A stretch of 64,000 bases of DNA from positions 7,502,001-7,566,000 of the forward strand of contig JASJZC010000005.1 of NCBI GenBank assembly GCA_037178855.1, read 5' to 3'. The notes under the pieces were generated by a model. That model was not told the origin of the DNA, did not search any database, and worked only from the letters and a program-made list of their open reading frames with translations. The stretch is from Oscheius sp. JU75 (taxonomy: Eukaryota > Nematoda > Chromadorea > Rhabditida > Rhabditidae). The translations under genes were made by a program, and so were the position numbers. Shown one piece after another: positions 38,021-48,663 of the stretch; within the stretch, counting starts at the first letter, position 1; each line of letters opens with the position of its first letter.

Positions 38021-39029
38021 GAGTCTAATCTAATCTTTCAATCTAAAATTACTCGCCCGACAAATTCAACAAATGATGGATATGGAGGCAAGGCCTTTTT
38101 GAGATTTGAAACTTTGAGTAGGAATTTTTTTTATTTAGAGAGAAAAATGCAAGAAAAAAGCAGTGAGCTCTGTGCATGAATACAACGAACTAACAAGGCC
38201 AAAAGAGACCAATCGCTGTTCGCTTTGTATTCATCTAACAAACTTTCATTTTAGGCTGGATAGACCTGCCGACTGTTGACTGACGGCGACGCGTGCCGAT
38301 GATCTTGTTTCACGGTTCTACCTAAATGGCCAAACGTAAATAAGGTTTATTTCAGTGGGAGGCAAAAAAAAACATATATTATCCACGAACTGGACAGATA
38401 GACGTGAGCGATGTCTATATAAGCAATATAAATACCAAAAAGGAAATAGGAAGAGTAGAGATGCCTGGAAGATAAATGGAGTCAATAAACGGAAAAAGTA
38501 GATCAGAATAAGGTACATCTAGAGCCAACGCTCGGGTGTCAACGACATTCATAGTCTTGTTCTTCTTCATGTTTTTTTGTTTTTGTTCCTTAGATTTTTT
38601 TTTGTTGGCCGTGTCTTTAGAGAAGAGTCCTCTCATGAGCTGAGTTGCTCATGTGATATGAGTCATGGAATACTCCTTCGAAAACTCCTGTGATCAAATA
38701 TCCAGAGCTCAGCATTTCCGCAGGGATTTGAGCTTGTTCTCTTCGACGCCGAGAAGCTATTGTCGAAATTCGGCGATACTGTCAGCCGCACGCATGCTTT
38801 CCAAAAAGAGTTTTGTAATAGTAGTAGTCAAGACTGACAGGTATGAACTGCATCCACTGCTTCCTTCTGTCTTGGGTTGTTACAGACAATCTTGTACATT
38901 TCCAATTGCGATCAGGGATGAGCGGATTCGAAAAAATAAAAAAATCTGAGAAATTCACTTTCGAAAGTAAGAAAACAACGAAAGGTTACTGTTTTCAGTA
39001 AGCAAAAACACAACAATTCAAAGTTAACA

Positions 39030-39260
39030 ATAGAAAACAACAAACAACAATTTCTTTTCCCTAGGTAGAAGAAAAATAGGGCATAACAAGAAGGATAACT
39101 GGCGAAATTGGCATTTAAAAAGATCAACCGTTCGAGTTTTTTCCGTCAAATTCTTCCTCAGATCGTTGAGAATACAACCTGCAAATCTGAACAGTCGCTC
39201 CGATTCCGAACTTGATGCTCGTTCGACCTCCAGAACACAAATGGATCGGGACTCGAGTCG
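39030..39260 (-). mobile_element. hAT transposase C-terminal dimerisation fragment
   Basis: The minus strand encodes VERASSSESERLFRFAG followed by an ILNDLRKNLTEKT segment. This is the typical hAT-family C-terminal dimerisation motif (S-E-R-x-F-x-x-A-G ... R..L). No upstream DDE or RNase-H-like portion or terminal inverted repeats were found, so it is a decayed remnant. Confidence 0.55.
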
Positions 39261-39317
39261 ACTTCTATGGACAGGTATTCCGTGACATGCTGCAAATTCA
39301 GATATACTACTGTAAAT

Positions 39318-39541
39318 TTGAAACACTTAAACGAGCTTTTGCAGCAAAGCCTGTTTGACTCGGTATCGGAATAACAGGTCGGTTAGGCTCATTTGAACAA
39401 AGGAAAAAGCGTATTTCAGAAAAGGGGCCATCATGGAAAGTTCGATCGTTTTACCAAGATCAGTTTGATGAGGCTGCGACCAGAGGCCATTACCAGTTTT
39501 TGCCAGAAGATAGCCATACCAGTGACCTGGAAACTGTGTGA
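39318..39541 (+). pseudogene. Fragment of the KH-like module shared with the kinase and GTPase A
   Basis: After an acceptor at 39419 the frame reads EKGPSWKVRSFYQDQFDEA and stops with TGA at 39541. This closely matches the C-terminal end of the kinase (KKGSLWTIRAFYQDRLEK). The preceding segment (LNELLQQ...) resembles its LNQFQQLL part but carries an in-frame stop. No first exon or catalytic domain accompanies it. It is a truncated duplicate, next to the hAT remnant. Confidence 0.5.
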
Positions 39542-39903
39542 GTGTACACTGAGGTTTGTTCACCTTTTAATGGTGCTCAAAACATACGGGCCAAATGAAC
39601 ATTTTATTGACATTCTTACAACAGTTAGATTAAAACTTTTCAGTTAATGCTGAATAAGAGACGAGATTCAAGTTTTGCAGCTTTATTCTGAAGAAATGTG
39701 GTACGTCATCTCAGACCACTAACATCTCGCAACATTTTATCTATCCTGCAAAGACAGCGTCTTATCGTGACACTTCCTCGAACTGGTCTGCCTGGTACCT
39801 GAGCACTTCGTCAGGCCACAAACAAGCAAATTTGTTTACGGTCTGCACACCTCATGAAGAGATAAAGAGTATCACTATTCCCTGGTCAATCACCTCCGTC
39901 GCT

Positions 39904-41919
39904 ATGATGTTATTATTTTACTTTATGCTTTTCACAGGCCTTTCTTATGCTAAAATCATCGTCCACATGATGGATTCGTCTCACAGTCATTTGAAGTCAA
40001 TTATGCCTTTTATTGAACGGTAAAGATTGCTTCGTTACCGCAACCCTCTTTTCAGTGCTCAGGAAAAGGGATATGGCTTCCATTTTCTTGAGAACGGTTT
40101 TTCTAAGCCTTACAAATATCCCAACAACATAACTTCCACATATTTTCACATTCCAAGTAATCACTCTCAAAAACATCAAAGAAAGCAGTTTAGTGGATCC
40201 AACCTGGAAAGACTCATTCCTCCCTCTTCTATGGACGGAACATTGGGAGAGCAAAGATACTGTCGATATGTGGGAGATCGGAGATCGAAACTTCCAGAAC
40301 AATTATAAAGCTGATAGCCAAAAGGTTGGTTTGAGAAGGGAGATCATGTCTGGATTTTCAGCTACTGAATTTGTATAATCAAACTTGGGACTTGGTCTTG
40401 GGAGATGAACTGTTCACTCCTTCCGCGAATGCGCTTGCTCTGAAGGCAAGACGCGAACATGGGACTCCTTTCATTATGGCAGCGACTTGTGTAATGCTCC
40501 ACACCACCAGATATCATCTGGCTCTTGGTGAGTGATGTTTAGGTTCGAGTGCCACTACAGTGAACCACGTACACTGTGGGCAGGCACGTCATTTTTAATA
40601 CAGTCCCATGAAGTACATGCTCTTTGAGATGTTTTGACTCCAATATCAAAACATTGTTTCCGTATTTTGATAAGTCTGTTGCGATTAGAGCTTTTTTCAG
40701 GAGGGACAGTGGTCAGCAGACCGTCCAAATTTATCGCACAGGGGAGAGAGCATCGCATCGAGTCCTTTATCAGCAGAGTGCATGCTGTGGCGAGCGAAAT
40801 CCTTGACCACTATCACATAGATAGGGCAGTCAATCATGTAGCAGTGCAGGTTCTTTGAGATTTTGGGTTTAAAACGAGGGAAACTTAGACGTACAAGCTT
40901 CTGAACCTACACCACTTCCATTTGGCAAAAGTGGCGCAACAGTCTTCGTACTTTTTCGCAGATGAATTGGTTCCTCTTGTCTGGCCTGCTCCAAGTATGT
41001 TTCATCTACCCATAGTCGAGATCATAGATGTTTAGCCTCAACACAGGTAATACAAACCGGGTATAACTGCGAAGAAGCTGGGAAACTTCCACGAGAATAT
41101 GAAGAGTTCGTCAATGACAGAAGATCCAAAGGGACCATTTTTATGGCTTTCGGAAGCAATGTGGACTGGAATTACTCACCGAACTATCTGCTCAAAGAAG
41201 TTATTGACGGATTCAACCAGCTTTCAGATTACAGGTTGAGTTTTTCTAGACCAAAAAAATAGACTTTAGGGTTATCTTCACGTTCAACGGAAATGCTTCC
41301 CTCGTTACTGGTCTGAAATCACATGTGCTAATCACAAAATGGGCCCCTCAAAAAGAAATTCTTCATCATAACAAGACAATGTTGTTTGTGAGCCATGGAG
41401 GATTGAAAAGGTTTGTGATCCGTTAAAGTACACCGAGCATTAGTAAGGACAACGCGGCAGATCAAATTTTAAAAACGGTTAGGAGCAGCCAGTCAAGACA
41501 TTAGCCCAATAAATATAAAAGAAAATTCTTTTAGCCTGAAAGATGCCATCTGTGGAACAGTTCCTCTTCTAATCATTCCTCTCTTCGCCGAACAGCCACT
41601 TAGCGGTGAATTTGTCCGTCAAGCTGGAATTGGAGATCTCCTGCTCAAATTTGATATTAGATCCGAAAACTTTTCTCGGAAAGTAAAAAGCGTGGCAGAG
41701 ACAGCAGACAACAAAAAGAACATCGTCAAATTGAAGAAATTCTTCCTGGATCGACCCATCGACAATCTCGAAATGGCCTCTTTCGCATTTAGAAGGGCAA
41801 TCAAAATGGAAATGCGATTTCCAACGTTTAAAATTAAGGGGATGTATCAGTCGATACTGACTTATTTATACTTACCTCAACTACTGGCGCTTTTAGTATT
41901 TACTTCAATAATTGTATAG
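39904..41919 (+). CDS. UDP-glucuronosyl/glucosyltransferase (UGT family)
   Basis: There are nine exons: 39904-40019, 40056-40156, 40194-40324, 40362-40527, 40701-40849, 40889-40994, 41036-41234, 41270-41410 and 41535-41919. They give 497 residues in a closed frame. A signal peptide (MMLLFYFMLFTGLSYA) leads into the lumenal acceptor-binding half. His in the SSHSH segment probably corresponds to the catalytic histidine. The donor-binding half has the UGT signature: WAPQKEILHH, FVSHGGLKS, then VPLLIIPLFAEQP. A C-terminal membrane helix (LPQLLALLVFTSIIV) anchors it in the ER. UGTs conjugate lipophilic toxins and metabolites with sugar. The acceptor of exon 6 could also be nine bases downstream. 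AATAAA at 41959. Confidence 0.85.
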
Positions 41920-42141
41920 TTTATAAACAACATATATGAATTGTTATCTGATCCTACAAATAAAAACGTACGAGTTTTAGCTGATTAGTTAAAATTCAGT
42001 TGAAATTGATAGCAGCAAAGTCCACGCGTTCTTTGTTCATTATTGGTCAGTGGAGATCGATAAGGCAGCGTAAACACCTGTTCTTGTTTCCTTAAGGAGC
42101 ACGTTATTCCTATTTCCAGTTTCTAGTTTTACGATTTAGAA

Positions 42142-43379
42142 ATGTTAGGTGGTGGAGCCTTGGATTGGAACCGCGATGGAGTTGTGCTAACCAAGGACCA
42201 AAAGCAGTTTTACGAAAAAGAAGGGTATCTTATTCTTCGAAATGTCGTTCCCAAGTACGAACTGGACAGATTCTATCACAGATTCAAGGTAATATCTTTT
42301 TTCTGTATCAACATAATTTTAGGAAGTATGTGAGCGTAAGCCCGGAATTCCACCCATGACAATAATGAAGGATGTGAGTATTGCCAAGTCGGAGTTCCAA
42401 GACGGTGTGAAAGCCATCACCAAGATCCAAGACTTCAACGCTGACCCAGTTTTGTTTGATTTCTGTCGTTATCCTGCAGTTGTGGACGTGGTCAAAGATC
42501 TGATTGGGAGACCAGAACATACCTTGATGTCGATGCACACGATGTTGATCAACAAGCCACCAGACAACGGGAAACTGACCTCGAGACACCCGATGCATCA
42601 AGATCTTCAATACTTCCCGTTCAGACCGGCTGACTTCATCTGTTGTGCTTGGACTGCCATGGAAAAGGTGGGTGACAATCTCTAACAGTAGCAAGAAGCA
42701 ATCGTTATTTGTTCGGGTCACACGTATGTACACGGCAGGTTCATGTCGTACCCGTGCTATCTGGGCACATCTGGTAACGTTAGGACGCAGTGGCGTCTGC
42801 GTGTCAGTGTGTTTTTGTGTGTGTGTTTTTTTCAAAGCAGAGCTATTGGACTGAAAGCGAGTAGGTATAATGCTGCTTTTGGAGGGGTCCTATCCGGATA
42901 ACTTTTACTTTTTCAGCCAATAAAATAACTTGCAGATAACCCGTGCAAACGGCTGCCTTGTCGTCGTTCCTCGCAGTCACAAAGGGGAACTTCTTCCTCA
43001 CGGCTATCCAGACTGGGAAGGAGGTGTGAACAAAGCATACTATGGAATCCAAAACTACGATCCCAGTCTTCCACGTCTCCACGTTGAGATGGAGGCTGGA
43101 GATACTGTTTTCTTCCACCCTCTGCTCATTCACGGATCTGGTGCCAATAGGACTAGTGGTTTCAGAAAGGCCATCTCTTGTCATTACGCGAATGACAACT
43201 TGTGTCACTATGTGGATATCGAGAACACAAGCCAGGAAGAAACTTCGAAGGAAATCATCGATATGGCAAAGAAAATTTATGGAAGACGAGGAGTGATTGC
43301 TGAAGGAGCCGACATCTCTTTTGCAGATGTGTGGAAGTTCAAGGGAAGAGTTGTGAACGGAACTCGAGCCAATCTCTGA
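42142..43379 (+). CDS. Phytanoyl-CoA dioxygenase (PHYH) family protein
   Basis: Three exons (42142-42288, 42323-42667, 42936-43379) give 311 residues. The protein is a complete PhyH-type Fe(II)/2-oxoglutarate dioxygenase. The HQD in MHQDLQYFPF supplies the metal His and Asp, HPLLIHGSGANRT supplies the distal His, and the adjacent Arg should bind 2-oxoglutarate. Family members alpha-hydroxylate phytanoyl-CoA in peroxisomes. The C-terminus TRANL resembles the variant PTS1 KANL of mammalian catalase, consistent with peroxisomal import. The second intron (268 nt) is long for this region. A second copy lies inverted at 63526-63969 with an identical-length last exon. Confidence 0.93.
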
Positions 43380-43861
43380 AGAATCTTTGCATTTCTTGTA
43401 TGTAAACGAACACTTTTAATATTGTATACAATCTACACTTCCAATTAGATCAGACCATTTTCTGACAACTTGTTTCGGCCGTACTATGAGAGCGTTTGAA
43501 ATCCGATTACCAGTTGAAAGTGTTAGGAAAAAAAGTGAAGATTACATAAGCGGCGTTCTGTAGTACTATCCTCCAGTTTGAATTCCAGCACAGATTGTGT
43601 AGTCTTTGGATTCCGAGTAATGTGTCAGCCCTTTTTCCGAACGCCTCTCTTTTCGAAAGTGCATACAGGATAAATCTAAAACCTCGGGAAAGTTTCTTTC
43701 TAATTAGGCTTATTCGGGTTCCGAAAATAGACTGGAGGAGGCGGGAGGAAGAGTTTATGTTACTCAATTACGGTCCACCCGGCTGTCAATCTGACTTCTT
43801 TCGACAAATTAGCTTTTAAGTTCATTTAAATCTCGTCTAACCTTCCTATTACTTGCAAAAA
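43380..43861. other. Intergenic gap after the PHYH gene
   Basis: 482 nt between the PHYH stop and the first srg-type receptor start. Overlapping short frames occur on both strands but show no domain, so nothing coding is supported. Confidence 0.5.
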
Positions 43862-44992
43862 ATGGTTTTGTTGAAGTTTCCTGTAGGCTTCTTCATAGCA
43901 ACAGTGTTCGGCTTCATTTCTTTTCTTCTCTACATCTCCATCTTGACGGCCATGTATAAGAACTGGAGACTGTTTAACCATTCCTACTACAAACTTTTCA
44001 TATTCTCCTCAATAATAGTAGGGATTTCAGTTTCTCTGAAATCAAACATCCACAAAATATGTTCTCGTATTTGATCTCATGGCCTATTTTGCGTTTTCCG
44101 CAGCTGGTCTGCAAGGATTGCACCTTTTCTGACTTCTTCAGCCAGAACTATACTGGATTGTCGGAGCTGAGATATCTCTACCGCTTTGCTGTTCTGGAAC
44201 CCTCGAAAATGGAAGTAGCCATAGCCCTCAACAGGTACACCGCAGTAGCTTACAACATGAGCCATAAAATGGTAGGTTCTGAAATGTTTTGGTGGAATGA
44301 GTTAGCCTTTTTCATGATGTATTACAGGTCTTTTTTTGTGTTGGGAGAATCTGAACCAATAAACTGAAACTATGTAAGCCTCCTTTCAGATTTGGGAAAA
44401 GATCCTGCTCCCCACATGTCTCGCGATTATTTTTTTACCCGCCCTGCTAGCCATTCCTGCGTGGTTAAACAAGTCCTACATCAAATGGTTCCCGCAGTTG
44501 GATCTTTACTTTTACACGAGCAATGAAGTTAGTTGGAACACGTACTTCATCTATCCCGTTTTGTTTGCAGAGTGAGATTTTTAGATCTGGAACGATATCA
44601 ATACGTTCGGGAGTATCCTGCGCATGTGTGATCCTCTTGAGTTTGGGTACAATTCACGCTCTGTACAAAGAGCATATCTTCAAACATCGACCGACTGAAG
44701 TCAAGCTTTTCGCCCATTCCTCATTTAACTTTTTGGTTCTTTTCTTTTCGTTTTTCTATGCGGTAGGTTAATTGTTCACCACATTGACTGTTTTTAATTA
44801 CAGATCTATTTGAAAAATGTACCAGGCAGCTGGTTTAATTTGAACAGCAACGTCTTTCAGCCGTACATGATGGATGTTTGGCAGTTTTCCTCTCCTTATG
44901 CTTTGGTCTTGTGCAGTACAGATCTACGGAGAAGTTTGTGGCAACTTGTTCTCGGAGTTGAAAGAAACTCAACGCAAATTTCTGCCATTTAA
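43862..44992 (+). pseudogene. srg-type chemoreceptor GPCR with a lost splice acceptor
   Basis: This is a seven-helix receptor paralogous exon by exon to the gene at 45438. Landmarks: SYYKLFIFSS at the end of TM1/loop, SWPILRFP, NRYTAVAYN after TM3, TEVKLFAHSSFN before TM6, and PYMMDVWQFSSPYALVLCS in TM7. This suits nematode Srg receptors, which usually act in chemosensory cilia. Exon 1 (43862-44017) ends at a GTAGGG donor. The matching second exon should start at about 44056 (N-M-F-S-Y), but the bases before it are CACAA, with no AG anywhere in the interval. All later introns are canonical. It is either a recent pseudogene or a sequence or splice variant. Confidence 0.65.
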
Positions 44993-45437
44993 ACTCGTTT
45001 TTTTGTTGCTTTGTTACTTGAGAAGCTTTTAAAAAAACTTGAAAAGAATGGTCAATTTGAGTATACCAAGACGGTACGGAAGAGAAAAGATCCCTCCAAA
45101 GTTGTAAGAACCTTCTCCCATTACGTTACGTCGACCAAATTCTTGTTGAAACAGCTATCTCTTCTGCTGAAATGACAGGTTACAAAGCAATTAGAAGAAC
45201 TCGGGCAATGCAGTTGAGCGTTCTAACACAAAACATTCGCCTAATCCTTTCCTCACATCCGGCGTACTCCTTCACAACTTCCTCTAGAGTACAGACTACA
45301 AATTCCGAGACAGTTACAAGAAAACCTGGTGGAAATGCTATGGGGTCACGAAAATGTACCCTCTTAATTAACTTAGTTCCACCTTTTCCAATTATCTGTC
45401 TCTTATTTTTGTCTGATTAAACTTTATTCTTTCAAAA
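44993..45437. other. Gap between the tandem srg-type genes
   Basis: 445 nt. The reading frame at 45172-45420 is Ser/Thr-rich without motif or splice continuity and I do not call it. Confidence 0.5.
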
Positions 45438-46719
45438 ATGGTAAGATCGCTTTGTACTTATTGTAATTTGAGCAGTTAATTGGCCTTAACATCACGACAG
45501 CATTCCTTGTATCGACACTGTTCGGTCTACTTTCTATCCTGCTGTACATCCTTATTTGGTATACGATGTTTACAAAGAAAAAAGCCTTCAATGGATCCTA
45601 CTACAAGTTGTTCATCTTCACTTCCTTTTTGGTAAGTGTAGACTGAAGTAGAAAGAAAATTCAATTTAGAACATTGCCTGCTACATCAACAGCTGGCCCA
45701 TATTGAGGATACCAAACATTGTCTGTAGAGACTGCATCTTTTCGGAGTTCTACGAAGAAAGGACTTTCTTTGGATTGACAACTATGCGGTTTCTCTATTA
45801 CAGTTTTGCACTGATGCCTTCCTTCATTGAGGTCATCTTGGCGTTGAACCGATATCATGCTCTCGCTCACAACTTCACCTACCAAGACGTGAGTTTACGA
45901 GAAAAAGCTCTCTCCCGTCCTTCTCGAGAGTTGGATTCCGTACAAACTTGAAAGTTACAAAATGCTAATCGCAGCTGCCAGATTGAGTCTTTCTCATACC
46001 ATCTCGGCATTACATTTTGACTACTATTCTGCACGTTTTACTCTCTTTTTCTCAAATTTAATTTTCTTAGCAATTTTTCAGACCTGGAAGAAGATTCAGT
46101 ACCCAACGATGATAGCCATTCTACTTCTTCCCATTCCATTTGCATATCCCGCTCTGACACACCCTTCCTACAGCAAGTACCTTCCTCTGGCAGACCAATA
46201 TTACTACTCTTCTGATGAGGTAACCTTTTTTACGGTTTCCATTAATAGTTTTTTCAGAGCAAAGGACGAAGATCGGTTACCCTTGCCGGTCTAGAGGGAC
46301 TTTCCTCACTGACCGTCCTTGTTACAGGCATCGTTACACTTCGCTCACTTTTGAAAAACTCGCCCATCAAGAATAGATCGCGTGAAGTCAAGCTCTTCGC
46401 TCATGCTATGGTCAACTTTTTGCTTCTTTTGTGTATTTCAGCCTATGGTGTAAGTACTATTGTTTGTGCATAAATGTAGCCGAATCTTCAGGTCTTGTAC
46501 ACATTCTTCGCCGATCGAGAATGGCTGGTACTAAACAGCTTTGCTATCCAGGCCTACCTGATGGACTTGGCATGTTTCGGATCAGCCTATGCGATGATGT
46601 TATGTAATTCTGAGTTGAGAAACTATGTACTTCTTACAATTGGATTGAAGAAACCAAAGCAGCAAAAAGTATCTATTTCAGTAACAACTAATCAACAAGA
46701 AAGAAGATTGTCTGCCTAG
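45438..46719 (+). CDS. srg-type chemoreceptor GPCR
   Basis: Six exons (45438-45440, 45476-45631, 45670-45888, 46082-46219, 46258-46449, 46492-46719) give 311 residues. The first exon is just the ATG codon, followed by a GTAAGA donor. Helices: LVSTLFGLLSILLYILIW (TM1), FALMPSFIEVILALNRY (TM3 with an NRYHALAHN motif), MIAILLLPIPFAYPAL (TM4), SSLTVLVTGIVTL (TM5), LFAHAMVNFLLLLCISAY (TM6) and YLMDLACFGSAYAMMLC (TM7). The motifs suit the Srg family. The tail is basic and hydrophilic. AATAAA at 46727. It is probably an intact chemoreceptor; its ligand cannot be predicted. Confidence 0.8.
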
Positions 46720-46860
46720 TTTACGAAATAAAGTTGTGAATAGAACCAATGTATCACCCGATTCGTGACCACGACTCGACACATAAGCATGTGTTCCGGA
46801 CCAACAATAGTTGCAATTTGATCCCCGTGAATCGTAATTCAATCAAACTATTCCTTCCAA

Positions 46861-48481
46861 ATGTTGTTTTTCCATTTCATTGTCACTAGTATTTTCTTGA
46901 CAGTTATTACTTATGTATCCCCAGAGACCGAGCCTTTTATAAACGGTAAGATTTGAGCATAACTACTATGTTCCTTTTCAAGATACTCACATAAACAACT
47001 ATTTTAATGTTACTACACGTCTTATTGGTAGTTTGCTCACCGGCTACGAAAGAAGGCTCCCAGCTTTGTATATTGCTCGTTAGTCAGTTTCGAAAAGAAA
47101 AAAATGCTTTCAGCAACGACATCCTTACAATCCATAACTATGGCGGTTACGGTCGTTTTGAGCTATTGGAAGCTCCTCGCTCTTGTCAGTTCTTTCTCAC
47201 CTTTAATCTTAATTCTCTCAGAACCAAGAACAACAGAGTGCATCAGTTGTCGTGGATATATTTTATGTAAGGGGGTTTTTGTAACAAAGCCATTGTGCCA
47301 AATTTTGATGACGGTCTTGCATCTTTCTGGAATATAGAACAGATTGCTAACGAGATTGATATCAAAGTTCAGATGTGGACAGATGTCCGTCTCAGATGGG
47401 ATCCTTCCAATTACGAAGGCGTGGACAACTTCTATATTAACAGGAAGGACAGCTTCTGGATCCCTGATGTCATTCCTTACGACTCGTAAGCAACAAATCA
47501 GTAAAAATAATGCGCAGTACTATTCAGACATGTGATGAACGATGTCATGCCAGAAGATCAGCAGTACCTGAACGACTTCCACAACGGCACAGTCACCTAC
47601 TATCGTACCCTTCTCCTTACGTTTGTATGCCGCTTACAGGTTTTAGCCGACTTACATTGCAAATATTTAATTTCAGTTGAAAAGTTTTCCTTTCGACACA
47701 CAAGTATGTCCACTTCGGATCAGTTCTTTAAACTTTCCTGTCAGTCAGATTGAAATAATTGGGGAGGTCGGTCTTCGTGCAGATACTAAAGAAACGGTAA
47801 GGGGTCCTATGGCGAAGGCAACCTTTTTTTGAGCAACAAGGGAACGGTGAATGGACGATATTAAATGTTACGCTTCAAAACGATTTGGACTTTAACAACG
47901 ATCTATATTTCCCTGTAATACTGTACAACTTCGTTCTGCAAAGGAGCACGACCCACTACGTGGTCATGATGATAGTTCCCTCTTTCATTCTTACTCTACT
48001 CTCTGTTATTGGACTGTTTTGGGAGAAAGTGAACGAAGAATGTTACATGGACAGGGTGAGTACGCAATTTAGGACAGAACCACATGTTGCAGCTGAACCT
48101 TGGGTTTGCTGCCATCTTGGCGATGATGTTTGTACTTCAAATGGTGACCCAGGACATGCCCAAGATCGATCAAATTGACAGCTTATGTAAGTTTTTTGTT
48201 CTTTGACTTAACTAGTTTTCAGCCGTTTACTTGATAGTAAACTTGGGTCTCATCTCCCTTGCTAGTGTCATTGTTATCAGCATGGGTAAGTGCAATAGAA
48301 TATGGAAAATTGCGATGAGTGGGAAACAGTTAGATGGAAGGAAAGTTGCAAGAATTGATCTAGACGCATTGTTTATAGACGATGGAGCTATTTCTTCGTG
48401 CTGGTCAAGTCCATGAACACACTTTTCGGAGCACTCTTTGCACTGGCGGCAATTGTCAACCTGATTATTCTTGTCGCATAG
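46861..48481 (+). CDS. Cys-loop ligand-gated ion channel subunit (lgc-type), copy 1
   Basis: Around twelve short-intron exons encode a signal peptide (LFFHFIVTSIFLTVI), an extracellular domain with MWTDVRLRWDP, FWIPDVIPYDS and a canonical 13-residue Cys-loop (CRLQ...FPFDTQVC), then M1 (YVVMMIVPSFILTLLSVIGLF), M2 (LNLGFAAILAMMFVLQMVT), M3 (YLIVNLGLISLASVIVIS) and M4 (MNTLFGALFALAAIVNLIIL). The acetylcholine-receptor vicinal cysteines are absent, so this is a non-alpha or divergent subunit of the nematode-expanded lgc group. The M3-M4 junction needs a frame change; its intron is not resolved and may start at the GTGC in GGTAAGTGC. The last two resolved exons are almost identical to those of copy 2. 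Confidence 0.8.
48096..48286 (+). repeat. Near-identical tract shared with 49815-50005 (gene conversion)
   Basis: 191 bases spanning the M2 exon, a complete intron and the M3 exon differ from 49815-50005 at only three positions, while neighbouring exons of the two genes differ much more. Confidence 0.85.
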
Positions 48482-48663
48482 CTGTCTCTTCACACAATTC
48501 TTCGCCAAAGAGTCGTTATATTTCCTCCAGTGTTCCGTATAAAAGTGCCTAACTTTACTCGCGAGTAATTTCGGACCAACAAGCGATGCAATTCGATCCC
48601 GAGAGGTCCAGGTCAATCAAGCAAACACTTTTTGTCAGAGTAATTGGGACCAGATGTCAATTA

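Larger units (their letters stand above)
37498..39903. other. Region of gene and transposon fragments
   Basis: The interval holds an isolated acidic exon-like reading frame (37811-38020), a minus-strand hAT transposase C-terminal fragment (about 39030-39260), and a fragment of the KH-like module (about 39318-39541). The rest (37498-37810, 38021-39029) is AT-rich with no convincing gene. Confidence 0.5.

Noticed and set aside
40027-40308. Continuous reading frame through the UGT second and third exons
   Set aside because: It runs through a proper GT...TTTAG intron (40157-40193); splicing it restores the UGT frame and alignment.
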